A stretch of DNA of 5,474 bases from Bdellovibrionales bacterium (GTDB lineage: Bacteria > Bdellovibrionota > Bdellovibrionia > Bdellovibrionales > UBA840): the NCBI GenBank assembly GCA_020434605.1, contig JAGRAL010000255.1, positions 1 through 5,474 of the forward strand. Reading direction: 5' to 3'. Below the pieces are notes generated by a model. It was not told the origin of the DNA. It did not search any database and saw only the letters and a list, made by a program, of their open reading frames with translations. Position numbers and translations under genes: made by a program. The stretch's first letter is position 1. The number at the start of each line of letters is the position of its first letter. Positions 1 through 5,474 of this stretch are shown here, piece after piece.

Positions 1-1065
1 CACATAATTTAATTTTATTGAGCGTATACCCATGGCCAACAGCACAGTATAAACTCCAATTTGTACGATCTTGCTATTTGAAGCTAGGAAAAAAGCATAC
101 GGAAATAACAATGCGATGATGCACCAAGGTGTCTTGTATGGTATAAGTGAGAACGCCAGCAAGTTACCAAATGCATAGACCGCCATAAATTGTTGTACTT
201 TATTTTTTGACAGCATTTTGGGTAGTGATACAACAAATCCTACTAAGAAAACCCACTCATACTTAAATAATAAGTCGAACCAATAAAAAAAACTTTTTTC
301 ATGTCCTGTGTGCTTAAAGCCAGTTCCCTTCCAAACCTCAAATGCTGTAAAAAACTCTTTTACCTGTGAAAAAGAGGTAAACAATTCTGAATATAAAAAC
401 ACAATAAATATTACTACGGCAGTTAAGGGTAAGTAGATATCGATGTTTTTATTTTTATCTGCAAAAAGCGGCTTTTTTTGCCAAAGTCTTACTATTAGAA
501 ATGCAATGACTGAGTTAATAACAAAGATCAAAAAAGTTTCTTTGGTAGTGGCCATTACAGCAAGTCCAATTGCCAAAAGCCACAGTGCTTTTTGACTCGC
601 TTTCACTAAAAGCTCTATACAACCATAAAACCAAATACTAAATCCAAATAGCAATAAACTTTCATGAATTGAATACCTAGCATAAAATACCAAAGCAGGA
701 CTGAGTGACAATGCTAACACACCAGCCAAATGCTTTTCTTTTAAAAAAAGACTCGTCTTATAAAAAGTAAAAATCGCCCCTAATGAACATAAAATAGGTA
801 CGAAACGATGAATGTATATTTCGGAACCAAAAATAAAATCCACTACGTACAACAAATAAAAATACAGTGGCCCATGAAAATTCTCAGGATTGTAATTAAA
901 AGTACCATTTGTTTTTATTTGCTCTACAAACCAGCCATTTACACCCTCATCAAAGTGTGTGGGCTTTAGATCTAAAAATAAAACACGAATCACTGCCGCC
1001 AGTACAAAAATTACGGGTATCCACACAGAAAAGTCTTTACCGCGACATCGTTTCAATGAAATCAT
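1..1065 (-). CDS. GT-C family membrane glycosyltransferase, Agl23/TIGR03663-like (3' end outside window)
   Basis: This frame stays open from an ATG at 1065 to the left edge, giving 355 residues; the C-terminus is missing. An in-frame TAG sits four codons upstream of the ATG, so no longer start exists; no good Shine-Dalgarno is visible. About ten hydrophobic segments are seen (roughly residues 14-32, 66-82, 84-101, 113-128, 134-152, 160-193, 210-228, 268-282, 293-312, 315-348). The first external loop carries HFDEGVN, with Asp39-Glu40 at the place of the catalytic acidic pair of GT-C/PMT-like enzymes, then YNPENFHGPLY (58-68). Later come GHEKSFFYW (254-262) and LIPYKTPW (307-314). I recognise this set from the TIGR03663/Agl23 family, whose members usually have about 500 residues. 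Such enzymes are expected to transfer sugar from a polyprenyl-phosphate donor on the outer face of the inner membrane; the acceptor is unknown. The divergent GT2 gene next door could supply the donor. The fold assignment is fairly sure, the substrate is not. Confidence 0.82.
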   Translation of the reverse strand, partial: MISLKRCRGKDFSVWIPVIFVLAAVIRVLFLDLKPTHFDEGVNGWFVEQIKTNGTFNYNPENFHGPLYFYLLYVVDFIFGSEIYIHRFVPILCSLGAIFTFYKTSLFLKEKHLAGVLALSLSPALVFYARYSIHESLLLFGFSIWFYGCIELLVKASQKALWLLAIGLAVMATTKETFLIFVINSVIAFLIVRLWQKKPLFADKNKNIDIYLPLTAVVIFIVFLYSELFTSFSQVKEFFTAFEVWKGTGFKHTGHEKSFFYWFDLLFKYEWVFLVGFVVSLPKMLSKNKVQQFMAVYAFGNLLAFSLIPYKTPWCIIALLFPYAFFLASNSKIVQIGVYTVLLAMGIRSIKLNYV

Positions 1066-1083
1066 GATGTAAGGCTAAACTAT

Positions 1084-1809
1084 ATGGAAAATGAAATCTA
1101 TCTCAGTATTATCATACCTATCTATAATGAAGCAAAGCGTCTTCATTCGAGCTTAGAGAAGATACAAAACTTTTCTCAAAGTCTTTCTATATCTACAGAA
1201 TGGATTTTTGTAGTTGAACCCTCACAGGACAAGAGCCTCGACATCATACAAGCATATTGTCACGATAACGAAAATACCTTTGTAATAGCTAATAAAGTGC
1301 ACAAAGGTAAAGGCTTTGCAGTCCAAACCGGAATGCTTCATGCCAAAGGTAAGTGGGCCCTATTTATGGATGCTGATTTATCAACACCACTTAATGAGGT
1401 TAATAATTTCTTGTCTCATATCCAAAAACATCCAGAACTACATATATTGATCGGAAATAGAAAGACAAAAGAAGCCAATATTATTGTAAAGCAGGGGCCT
1501 GTGCGCCTATTGATGGGAAAAGCCCTAAACCAATTATTAAAGCAGCTCGAACTCACAGATTTTCCCGATACTCAATGTGGATTCAAACTTTTTAAGAAGG
1601 AAACCATCAAACCTCTTTTTTCTGATCTACTTTGCACTGGATTTAGCTTTGATATTGAAATCTTAGCAAAAGCTAAAAACTATGGTTTCAAAATCGCATC
1701 CCTCCCCATTTCATGGAAAGATGATAAAAATTCTACTGTTAAACTTGTGCGAGACTCTTTAAAAATGATCCGCGATATCTCTCGAATTTATTTACATTTA
1801 AAGATTTGA
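1084..1809 (+). CDS. GT2 family glycosyltransferase, polyprenyl-phosphate sugar synthase-like (ALG5/DPM1 type)
   Basis: This is a complete 241-residue cytosolic-type protein with no membrane helices; its length suits catalytic-domain-only ALG5/DPM1 relatives. The ATG at 1084 has an AAGG Shine-Dalgarno at 1071-1074, nine bases away. Residues 8-16 (SIIIPIYNE) are the usual GT2 opening strand. KGKGFAVQTGM (74-84) and MDADLS (95-100) follow, the DAD being the metal/nucleotide-sugar DXD motif. DTQCGFKLF (162-170), FSFDIEIL (187-194) and the ending SWKDD..STVKLVRDSLKM are hallmarks of the ALG5-like branch. It probably moves a sugar from a nucleotide donor to a polyprenyl phosphate at the inner membrane face. 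Oddly, the usual VDDGSxD strand-loop motif reads VVEPSQDKS (43-51), losing the Asp pair. The gene is divergent from the GT-C gene, a likely functional partner, and overlaps batD at its stop. The sugar cannot be told from sequence. Confidence 0.88.
   Translation: MENEIYLSIIIPIYNEAKRLHSSLEKIQNFSQSLSISTEWIFVVEPSQDKSLDIIQAYCHDNENTFVIANKVHKGKGFAVQTGMLHAKGKWALFMDADLSTPLNEVNNFLSHIQKHPELHILIGNRKTKEANIIVKQGPVRLLMGKALNQLLKQLELTDFPDTQCGFKLFKKETIKPLFSDLLCTGFSFDIEILAKAKNYGFKIASLPISWKDDKNSTVKLVRDSLKMIRDISRIYLHLKI
1108..1135 (-). promoter_or_regulatory. Candidate sigma-70-like promoter for the GT-C gene
   Basis: On the minus strand TTGCTT (1135-1130) and GATAAT (1113-1108) are separated by 16 bases. They match the -35 consensus at 3 of 6 positions and the -10 consensus at 5 of 6. 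Transcription would start near 1101, leaving a leader of about 35 bases before the ATG at 1065. The site lies inside the first codons of the opposing GT2 gene. This is forced by the 18-bp space between the two starts, but the AT-rich sequence makes chance matches common. No comparable candidate was found for the plus-strand gene. Confidence 0.27.
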
Positions 1810-3708
1810 TTGTGACATTTTAAATTTCAAAAGTTTATCAGTTACTTGATTTATAGTTTTTGAAATTTCTTTTATTTTAGCTTTATTACGTACAGCCTTT
1901 GTCATCTCCTCAGGTGCAAATGCAATCGCCTGCATGATCTCAACTGTAGAAAGCAAGTCATCTTCAACATCCTTACGTAGCGAGGTCGGGAGTAGCGATA
2001 TATTGTGCTGCATTTTTTCAACACTCCCCTCTTGTCCTACAATTTCTCCTAGCAAGAAGTTCACGTAGTTCAAAGCCTCAATAGAAAAGTTTTTATAGTC
2101 TTCAGATGCTGCTAAGGCACTTGCCTTTGCCCATCTGCGCTTGGCTTTCTTTTGCAAAATTTTTGCGTAATGATTTGTTTTAAAATCTGCTTTTAAGCGA
2201 TACAAAAAGAACAGTATGGTAATACTAACGATAATTAAAAAAGCCCATAAGCTATATTCTTCACTGATTAGCACTCCAGCGCTTAATGATGGACTTAAAC
2301 TTGGAAGCTGAATTTCAGTAGGCGCAGCTCTGTTATCAGCTAGCGGGCTATTGTTAGGAACGTAGCTTTCGCCTTTTTCAACGACTATATCAATGGGACT
2401 AGATGCTTTTGTCATGTACTGCATACGACTAGGATCAAAATAGCTTATACCTATCCCAGGTATTGTGATTGTACCCACTTCTTTTGGCGTAATAAACAAA
2501 CTAAATTCTTTGTAAGACTGACCATTTGGAAAAAACTTAGCTTCTTCTTTTTTATCAAACAACTCTAATGTTTCAGGTAGATTTAGAGGGGGTAATTCAA
2601 CTACCTTGGCATTTCCTCTACCAGAAATTTTTAATTTTAAAGTAAAAGGTTGCCCTGTTTTAAATTTGCTATCCTCTAGTTTAGCCTCAACTTGAAAGTC
2701 CCCAACTACACCCGTAAAATTATCTGGACGATTTGCATCTGGCAGCGGAAGTATGTTTACATTTACCTCATCACTAGATTTAGTATATGTATACATTTTG
2801 CCCATCCCAAACATTGACTGAGAAGCAACTCCCCCTTTGACTTTGTATGAATCAACCTTAAGGCTACCATGCTTTATAGGGAACAAAGCATATGATGCTA
2901 GAAGCGCTCGGTTATAACGTTTACCGTTTATCTGCGCTGGTTCAAAATTAAGACGAGTTGATATCTCGATGTCTTCTTTCCAAAAATTGTTTAAGGACGG
3001 AAACTTTAACGTATCAATACTTCTTAAAAGTGATCCTTCAGGGATATAAATATAGTAACTTGCAGTTAATTGCTCTCCAACATAAGCTCTGTTCTTATCA
3101 AGCTCTAATCGCACGGCAAATGCTTCGTTCTCATTGATTGGCTTCATATCTCCAACCTGCGGAGCACTTCGACGCAATAACTTTTTATACATATCCTCAA
3201 GCTCATCCATTGGATCTGAGTCAAAAGGATTTCCAAACCCTGGTCGCCCTCTAGGCATTTGCTGTCTTGCTTGCGCCTGATTACCAATTTGACTTGGGTC
3301 TAATACTGTAACTTTAGTGCCATTTGTGGTATAGGTTTTACCATCAACATCGACTTGCACTGGTGGTATATCAAAATCACCCTTTTTAATGCTTTGATAT
3401 TGGTAAATATATCGATTCACACGAACAAATTTATATTCCCCGTTTATAATCGAAACACTGTCTGAAATTTGACTAGATTGATCCACAAACTCTAAGTCTG
3501 CAAATGCGGGCATGGTTGGCGGTGTAATAGACACATTTTTATCTGCATTTACTTCTACGATGACAGTTACATAATCGCCAACTGCCACCTTTGGATTATC
3601 AACAGACAGCTGAACCTTTACCTGCGAAAAAGCAAACAAAGGAAAAAATAAAACTAAAAGTAGACTACCAATCTTTGCCAAGGCCCTTCTCTTTATGTTT
3701 ACTATCAT
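1798..3708 (-). CDS. batD: BatD-like exported protein with C-terminal membrane anchor
   Basis: This 636-residue protein has the full BatD architecture. An n-region with KRR and a hydrophobic core form a signal peptide (1 to about 29, ending AFSQ, no lipobox). A long beta-rich periplasmic part follows, beginning VQLSVDNPKVAVGDYVTV, typical of the oxygen-tolerance/BatD family. A Pro/Gly/Arg-rich linker lies at about 145-165 (PRGRPGFGNPFDSDP). A second set of Ig-like strands (about 195-445) includes FKTGQPFTLKLKISGRGN. One membrane helix is at about 485-504, and a helical cytoplasmic tail of about 130 residues contains the WAKASALAASEDYKNF and ALNYVNFLLGEIVG segments. It is the last bat gene here and probably works with BatA-C in an envelope complex; its biochemical role is not established. 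The ATG at 3708 overlaps batC by 44 bp and lacks a near Shine-Dalgarno. A TTG at 3681 with AGAAGG upstream would give a shorter signal peptide, but the spacing is tight. The stop overlaps the convergent GT2 gene by 12 bp. Confidence 0.9.
   Translation of the reverse strand: MIVNIKRRALAKIGSLLLVLFFPLFAFSQVKVQLSVDNPKVAVGDYVTVIVEVNADKNVSITPPTMPAFADLEFVDQSSQISDSVSIINGEYKFVRVNRYIYQYQSIKKGDFDIPPVQVDVDGKTYTTNGTKVTVLDPSQIGNQAQARQQMPRGRPGFGNPFDSDPMDELEDMYKKLLRRSAPQVGDMKPINENEAFAVRLELDKNRAYVGEQLTASYYIYIPEGSLLRSIDTLKFPSLNNFWKEDIEISTRLNFEPAQINGKRYNRALLASYALFPIKHGSLKVDSYKVKGGVASQSMFGMGKMYTYTKSSDEVNVNILPLPDANRPDNFTGVVGDFQVEAKLEDSKFKTGQPFTLKLKISGRGNAKVVELPPLNLPETLELFDKKEEAKFFPNGQSYKEFSLFITPKEVGTITIPGIGISYFDPSRMQYMTKASSPIDIVVEKGESYVPNNSPLADNRAAPTEIQLPSLSPSLSAGVLISEEYSLWAFLIIVSITILFFLYRLKADFKTNHYAKILQKKAKRRWAKASALAASEDYKNFSIEALNYVNFLLGEIVGQEGSVEKMQHNISLLPTSLRKDVEDDLLSTVEIMQAIAFAPEEMTKAVRNKAKIKEISKTINQVTDKLLKFKMSQSNL
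1822..1868 (+). terminator. AT-rich hairpin after the GT2 gene, possible weak terminator
   Basis: A perfect 11-bp inverted repeat has arms AAATTTCAAAA (1822-1832) and TTTTGAAATTT (1858-1868). The 25-base loop can itself form a small ATCA/TGAT stem (1837-1840 with 1847-1850). On the plus strand it starts 13 bases after the GT2 stop and is followed by a T-rich run (1866-1878, cTTTTaTTTT). It lies entirely inside the batD coding region. With only one G-C pair in the outer stem it is not a classic intrinsic terminator. On the minus strand no T-run follows, so it is unlikely to end the bat transcript. It may be chance in AT-rich coding DNA. Confidence 0.25.
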
Positions 3709-4348
3709 CTATTTTAGCGCGAATTTTCTCTTCTTGGCGCTTTAACTCATCCAGAATACGCTTAACATCCTCTTTCGACAAGTCTTTGCTATCAAAAGGT
3801 TTAGGCGTTGGCTTAGGTCCCTTTTCATCTTTATTAGGCTGATCCTCTTTAGGTTTATTATCTTGTCCCTGATCTTGCTGCTGTTCTTTTTTGTCCTTAT
3901 CTTTTTCTTCGCTTTCACCGCCACCACCACCGCCGCCGCCTTGGATTAGTAGTTCGATATTTACAGTGACTTCTTTTGAATCAGGATAAATATCCAGAGC
4001 CTTTTGATACGCATCTAGAGCATCACTTTGTTTTTTTTGTTCTGCATAAACTCTGCCTAATTGATAGTAAATATAAAACCGCAATCCCACGTCCTCAGCA
4101 GGAACTATGGTAGAAAGCCACTTTAAAGTCTGCGCAGCAGTATCAAAGTCTTCACTTTGAATATTAGAGACAATTTGATTCCAATAAAAAACCCACTCTT
4201 CAGGGTTGTCTTGTATCAACCGATTAAAGTAAGTCGGGGCAACTTTATCACCCTTAGCGATCTGATCTACACCTTTATTGTTTTCATAGATAGCACGCGG
4301 ACTGATAGCAAATGAGAGTGATATATAAAAAAGTAGAGATGTAATCAT
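3665..4348 (-). CDS. batC: BatC-like TPR protein with poly-Gly hinge and charged tail
   Basis: This 227-residue protein starts with a short hydrophobic signal-type segment (MITSLLFYISLSFAIS), so it is probably exported. Residues about 20-125 are helical repeats. The clearest TPR is at 94-124 (YYQLGRVYAEQKKQSDAL through ALDIYPDS), and a weaker one lies at about 52-82. Eight glycines (137-144) then lead into a low-complexity Glu/Lys/Asp/Gln stretch (145-185) with Pro-Lys repeats. The end, LSKEDVKRILDELKRQEEKI (190-209), matches the short C-terminal helix common in BatC proteins. TPRs normally bind partner proteins, so BatC is expected to bridge or scaffold the BatA/BatB/BatD complex; this is inference. 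Its ATG overlaps the batB stop as ATGA, with a purine-rich AAGGGTAGG upstream inside batB, so translation is probably coupled. Its own end lies inside the start of batD. The identification rests on the TPR-plus-charged-tail layout and on its position between batB and batD. Confidence 0.85.
   Translation of the reverse strand: MITSLLFYISLSFAISPRAIYENNKGVDQIAKGDKVAPTYFNRLIQDNPEEWVFYWNQIVSNIQSEDFDTAAQTLKWLSTIVPAEDVGLRFYIYYQLGRVYAEQKKQSDALDAYQKALDIYPDSKEVTVNIELLIQGGGGGGGGESEEKDKDKKEQQQDQGQDNKPKEDQPNKDEKGPKPTPKPFDSKDLSKEDVKRILDELKRQEEKIRAKIDDSKHKEKGLGKDW
3917..3940 (-). repeat. Run of eight GGN glycine codons in batC
   Basis: Read on the minus strand, eight consecutive GGC/GGT codons encode Gly137-Gly144 of BatC, between the TPR part and the charged tail. 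Only the third base varies (three GGC, three GGT, GGC, GGT). This is a near-perfect trinucleotide repeat and the most GC-rich patch of an otherwise AT-rich region. Replication slippage here would change hinge length by whole residues and keep the frame. Confidence 0.9.
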
Positions 4349-5400
4349 GACTCAAACCTACCCTTCCAGTGTTTTTTACTATTTCTCTTTTCAGAGACAA
4401 GAAGCTCTATAAATGCCAGGCATATGGCAATGATTAAAAACACTTGAAAGTACTCATTATAATTAACAGCTATTTTGCTATCAAATTGTGTCTTTTCTAA
4501 TTTAGACAAATCTGTAGCAATTTGTTTTACGTGAGTTCCCTCAAAGACCGCGTGATAATAGGCGCCGCCACCTTTTTTAGCTAAGTCTTGCAGAAGCTCA
4601 GTCTTTGCTCGACTTACAATAATTTGCCCATTTTCATCTTTCTTATATCCCTTTAAGTAGCCAAAACTATCTCGTAAAGGGATACTACCGCCCTCAACGG
4701 TTCCTACGCCTAAACTAAATATTTTTATTCCTTCTTTACTTAAGGCTTCTGCTTGAGCAACCGCTCCTGGCTCATTGTCCTCACCATCTGAAATAAATAA
4801 AATAGCTCTAGTTACTTTGGTGGTCTCATCAACTTCCTTTCCACCATTCTTAAATGCTTCATCTGCAGTCGTCATGGCCTTTGCAAAATAAGTTCCTTGC
4901 GTACTAACAGAGTTAATATCTAAAGAATCTACGTACATCCTAAGAGCTGAATAATCCGTGGTAAGAGGGGAAATCATCACACTTGACCCCGCAAAAACTA
5001 TAAGCCCCACCTTGTGTCCACCCAATTGATCCAATAATTTATTAATCTCTCTTTTTGCAAAATCAAGGCGACTTGGCTTTACGTCTTCGGCTTGCATCGA
5101 TCTAGATACATCCACTGCAATCATTAACTCAATGCCTTCGCTCTTTATTTTTTGTTCTCCCTGCCCCATTTGCAAACGACAAATTGCAAGCACCGCAAAG
5201 ACCAACACCAGGCTTTCAAGAACAATTTTTAACTTACGCTTTCTAAAAGATACCGTAGAGATCAACTTCTCTAATAGCTCATGCTGAAAATATTTCTCTA
5301 GCTTCTTTTTACAAATTTTATAAAAAAACAATGCTAAAATCAAAAGGCCTAATACCACAGGCAATAATGAAAAATACTCTGTATTAAAAAAGCGAATCAT
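4345..5400 (-). CDS. batB: BatB-like von Willebrand A membrane protein
   Basis: This 351-residue protein has two N-terminal membrane helices (about 11-27 and 58-75), a VWA domain (about 90-300) and a third helix near the end (about 316-336), the standard BatA/BatB layout. The metal-ion-dependent adhesion site is intact: DVSRS (Asp97, Ser99, Ser101), the STQGT loop (166-170) and ISDGED (Asp205). It should therefore bind a divalent metal and a partner protein, with the VWA domain between helices 2 and 3. The segments PLRDSFGYLKGYKKDENGQI and LAKKGGGAYYHA are typical of BatB rather than BatA. The start at 5400 was chosen because AAGGAG sits nine bases upstream and because it forms a TAATG overlap with the batA stop. 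A longer in-frame reading from 5466 would cover batA codons and has no such support. The stop overlaps batC by ATGA. Family studies link Bat proteins to aerotolerance or stress, but the mechanism is open. Confidence 0.94.
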   Translation of the reverse strand: MIRFFNTEYFSLLPVVLGLLILALFFYKICKKKLEKYFQHELLEKLISTVSFRKRKLKIVLESLVLVFAVLAICRLQMGQGEQKIKSEGIELMIAVDVSRSMQAEDVKPSRLDFAKREINKLLDQLGGHKVGLIVFAGSSVMISPLTTDYSALRMYVDSLDINSVSTQGTYFAKAMTTADEAFKNGGKEVDETTKVTRAILFISDGEDNEPGAVAQAEALSKEGIKIFSLGVGTVEGGSIPLRDSFGYLKGYKKDENGQIIVSRAKTELLQDLAKKGGGAYYHAVFEGTHVKQIATDLSKLEKTQFDSKIAVNYNEYFQVFLIIAICLAFIELLVSEKRNSKKHWKGRFES

Positions 5401-5474
5401 TATGGTTTTCTCCTTAGTATTGTACGACCTAAAAATACTCCCATCATGTATAAACCGATGGCCCATAACAACCA
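5400..5474 (-). CDS. batA: C-terminal end of BatA-like VWA protein (5' part outside window)
   Basis: On the minus strand a frame open from the right edge encodes 24 residues and ends in TAA at 5402-5400, whose last A is the first base of the batB ATG. The residues are hydrophobic (WLLWAIGLYMMGVFLG) and finish with GRTILRRKP. BatA proteins characteristically end in a last membrane helix followed by a short basic tail of the form LLRxTxLRxxP. Position directly before batB with a TAATG overlap fits the usual batA-batB order. Only the tail is visible, so its VWA domain cannot be checked. Confidence 0.72.
   Translation of the reverse strand, partial: WLLWAIGLYMMGVFLGRTILRRKP
5410..5415 (-). promoter_or_regulatory. 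Shine-Dalgarno AAGGAG that fixes the batB start
   Basis: AAGGAG on the minus strand lies nine bases before the ATG at 5400 and inside the last codons of batA. It is the strongest ribosome binding site in the window. It decides in favour of 5400 over the upstream in-frame ATG at 5466. Confidence 0.85.

Noticed and set aside
1822..1868. The inverted repeat as a terminator of the bat operon
   Set aside because: On the minus strand no T-run follows the stem, and the stem comes before the batD stop, so termination there would truncate the message.
3665..3708. A frameshift splitting one gene into batC and batD
   Set aside because: BatC ends with its expected C-terminal helix and BatD begins with its own signal peptide; they are distinct families in normal order.
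3591..3842. Plus-strand open frame of 83 codons
   Set aside because: It lies wholly antisense to batC and batD, has no recognisable domain and no supported ribosome site; both genes beneath it are well-formed.
3742..3930. Minus-strand open frame of 62 codons inside batC
   Set aside because: It is an out-of-frame, Lys/Arg-rich reading of the low-complexity batC tail, with no features of its own.
5401..5466. A 22-residue N-terminal extension of BatB from an ATG at 5466
   Set aside because: These bases encode the end of batA in another frame, the extension has no BatB-like character, and AAGGAG points to the ATG at 5400.
1..5474. CRISPR array, tRNA, rRNA, riboswitch or insertion sequence
   Set aside because: No regularly spaced repeats, no cloverleaf-like segments, no transposase reading frame or terminal inverted repeats were seen, and nearly every base is within a supported gene.

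Overview
The window looks like chromosomal DNA from an AT-rich Gram-negative bacterium. It is fully packed with genes, and no stretch over about 20 bases lies outside a coding region. The right-hand two thirds carry a bat (Bacteroides aerotolerance-type) operon on the minus strand. Such operons are typical of Bacteroidetes, spirochaetes, Bdellovibrio-like bacteria and some proteobacteria. Together with the low GC content, this gives a tentative guess of a Bdellovibrio/Bacteriovorax-like organism, but nothing in the window proves it.

Layout, left to right. Positions 1-1065 (minus) hold the first 355 residues of a multi-membrane GT-C glycosyltransferase of the Agl23/TIGR03663 type; its 3' end lies outside the window. 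Its start codon is only 18 bp from the start of a divergent plus-strand gene at 1084-1809, a soluble GT2 glycosyltransferase resembling polyprenyl-phosphate sugar synthases (ALG5/DPM1). The two make biochemical sense as a pair: one charges a lipid carrier with a sugar and the other transfers that sugar outside the membrane. The GT2 gene runs tail-to-tail into batD, and the two stops overlap by 12 bp.

Reading on the minus strand from the right edge, the bat operon runs: the last 24 codons of batA (5400-5474), batB (4345-5400), batC (3665-4348) and batD (1798-3708). All junctions overlap (TAATG between batA and batB, ATGA between batB and batC, about 44 bp between batC and batD), which points to one translationally coupled transcript. 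BatA and BatB are membrane-anchored von Willebrand A proteins with metal-binding sites. BatC is an exported TPR protein with a poly-Gly hinge and a charged tail. BatD is a large exported protein anchored by one C-terminal membrane helix. Together they are expected to form an envelope complex. Its exact biochemical role is unsettled in the literature: aerotolerance or stress survival has been reported in some species but not all.

No RNA genes, mobile elements or CRISPR arrays were seen. I found no clearly new system. The points most worth checking are the paired lipid-linked glycosyltransferases, the altered nucleotide-binding motif of the GT2 enzyme, the Gly-codon repeat in batC, the uncertain batD start, and an AT-rich hairpin inside the 3' end of batD that could end the opposing GT2 transcript.
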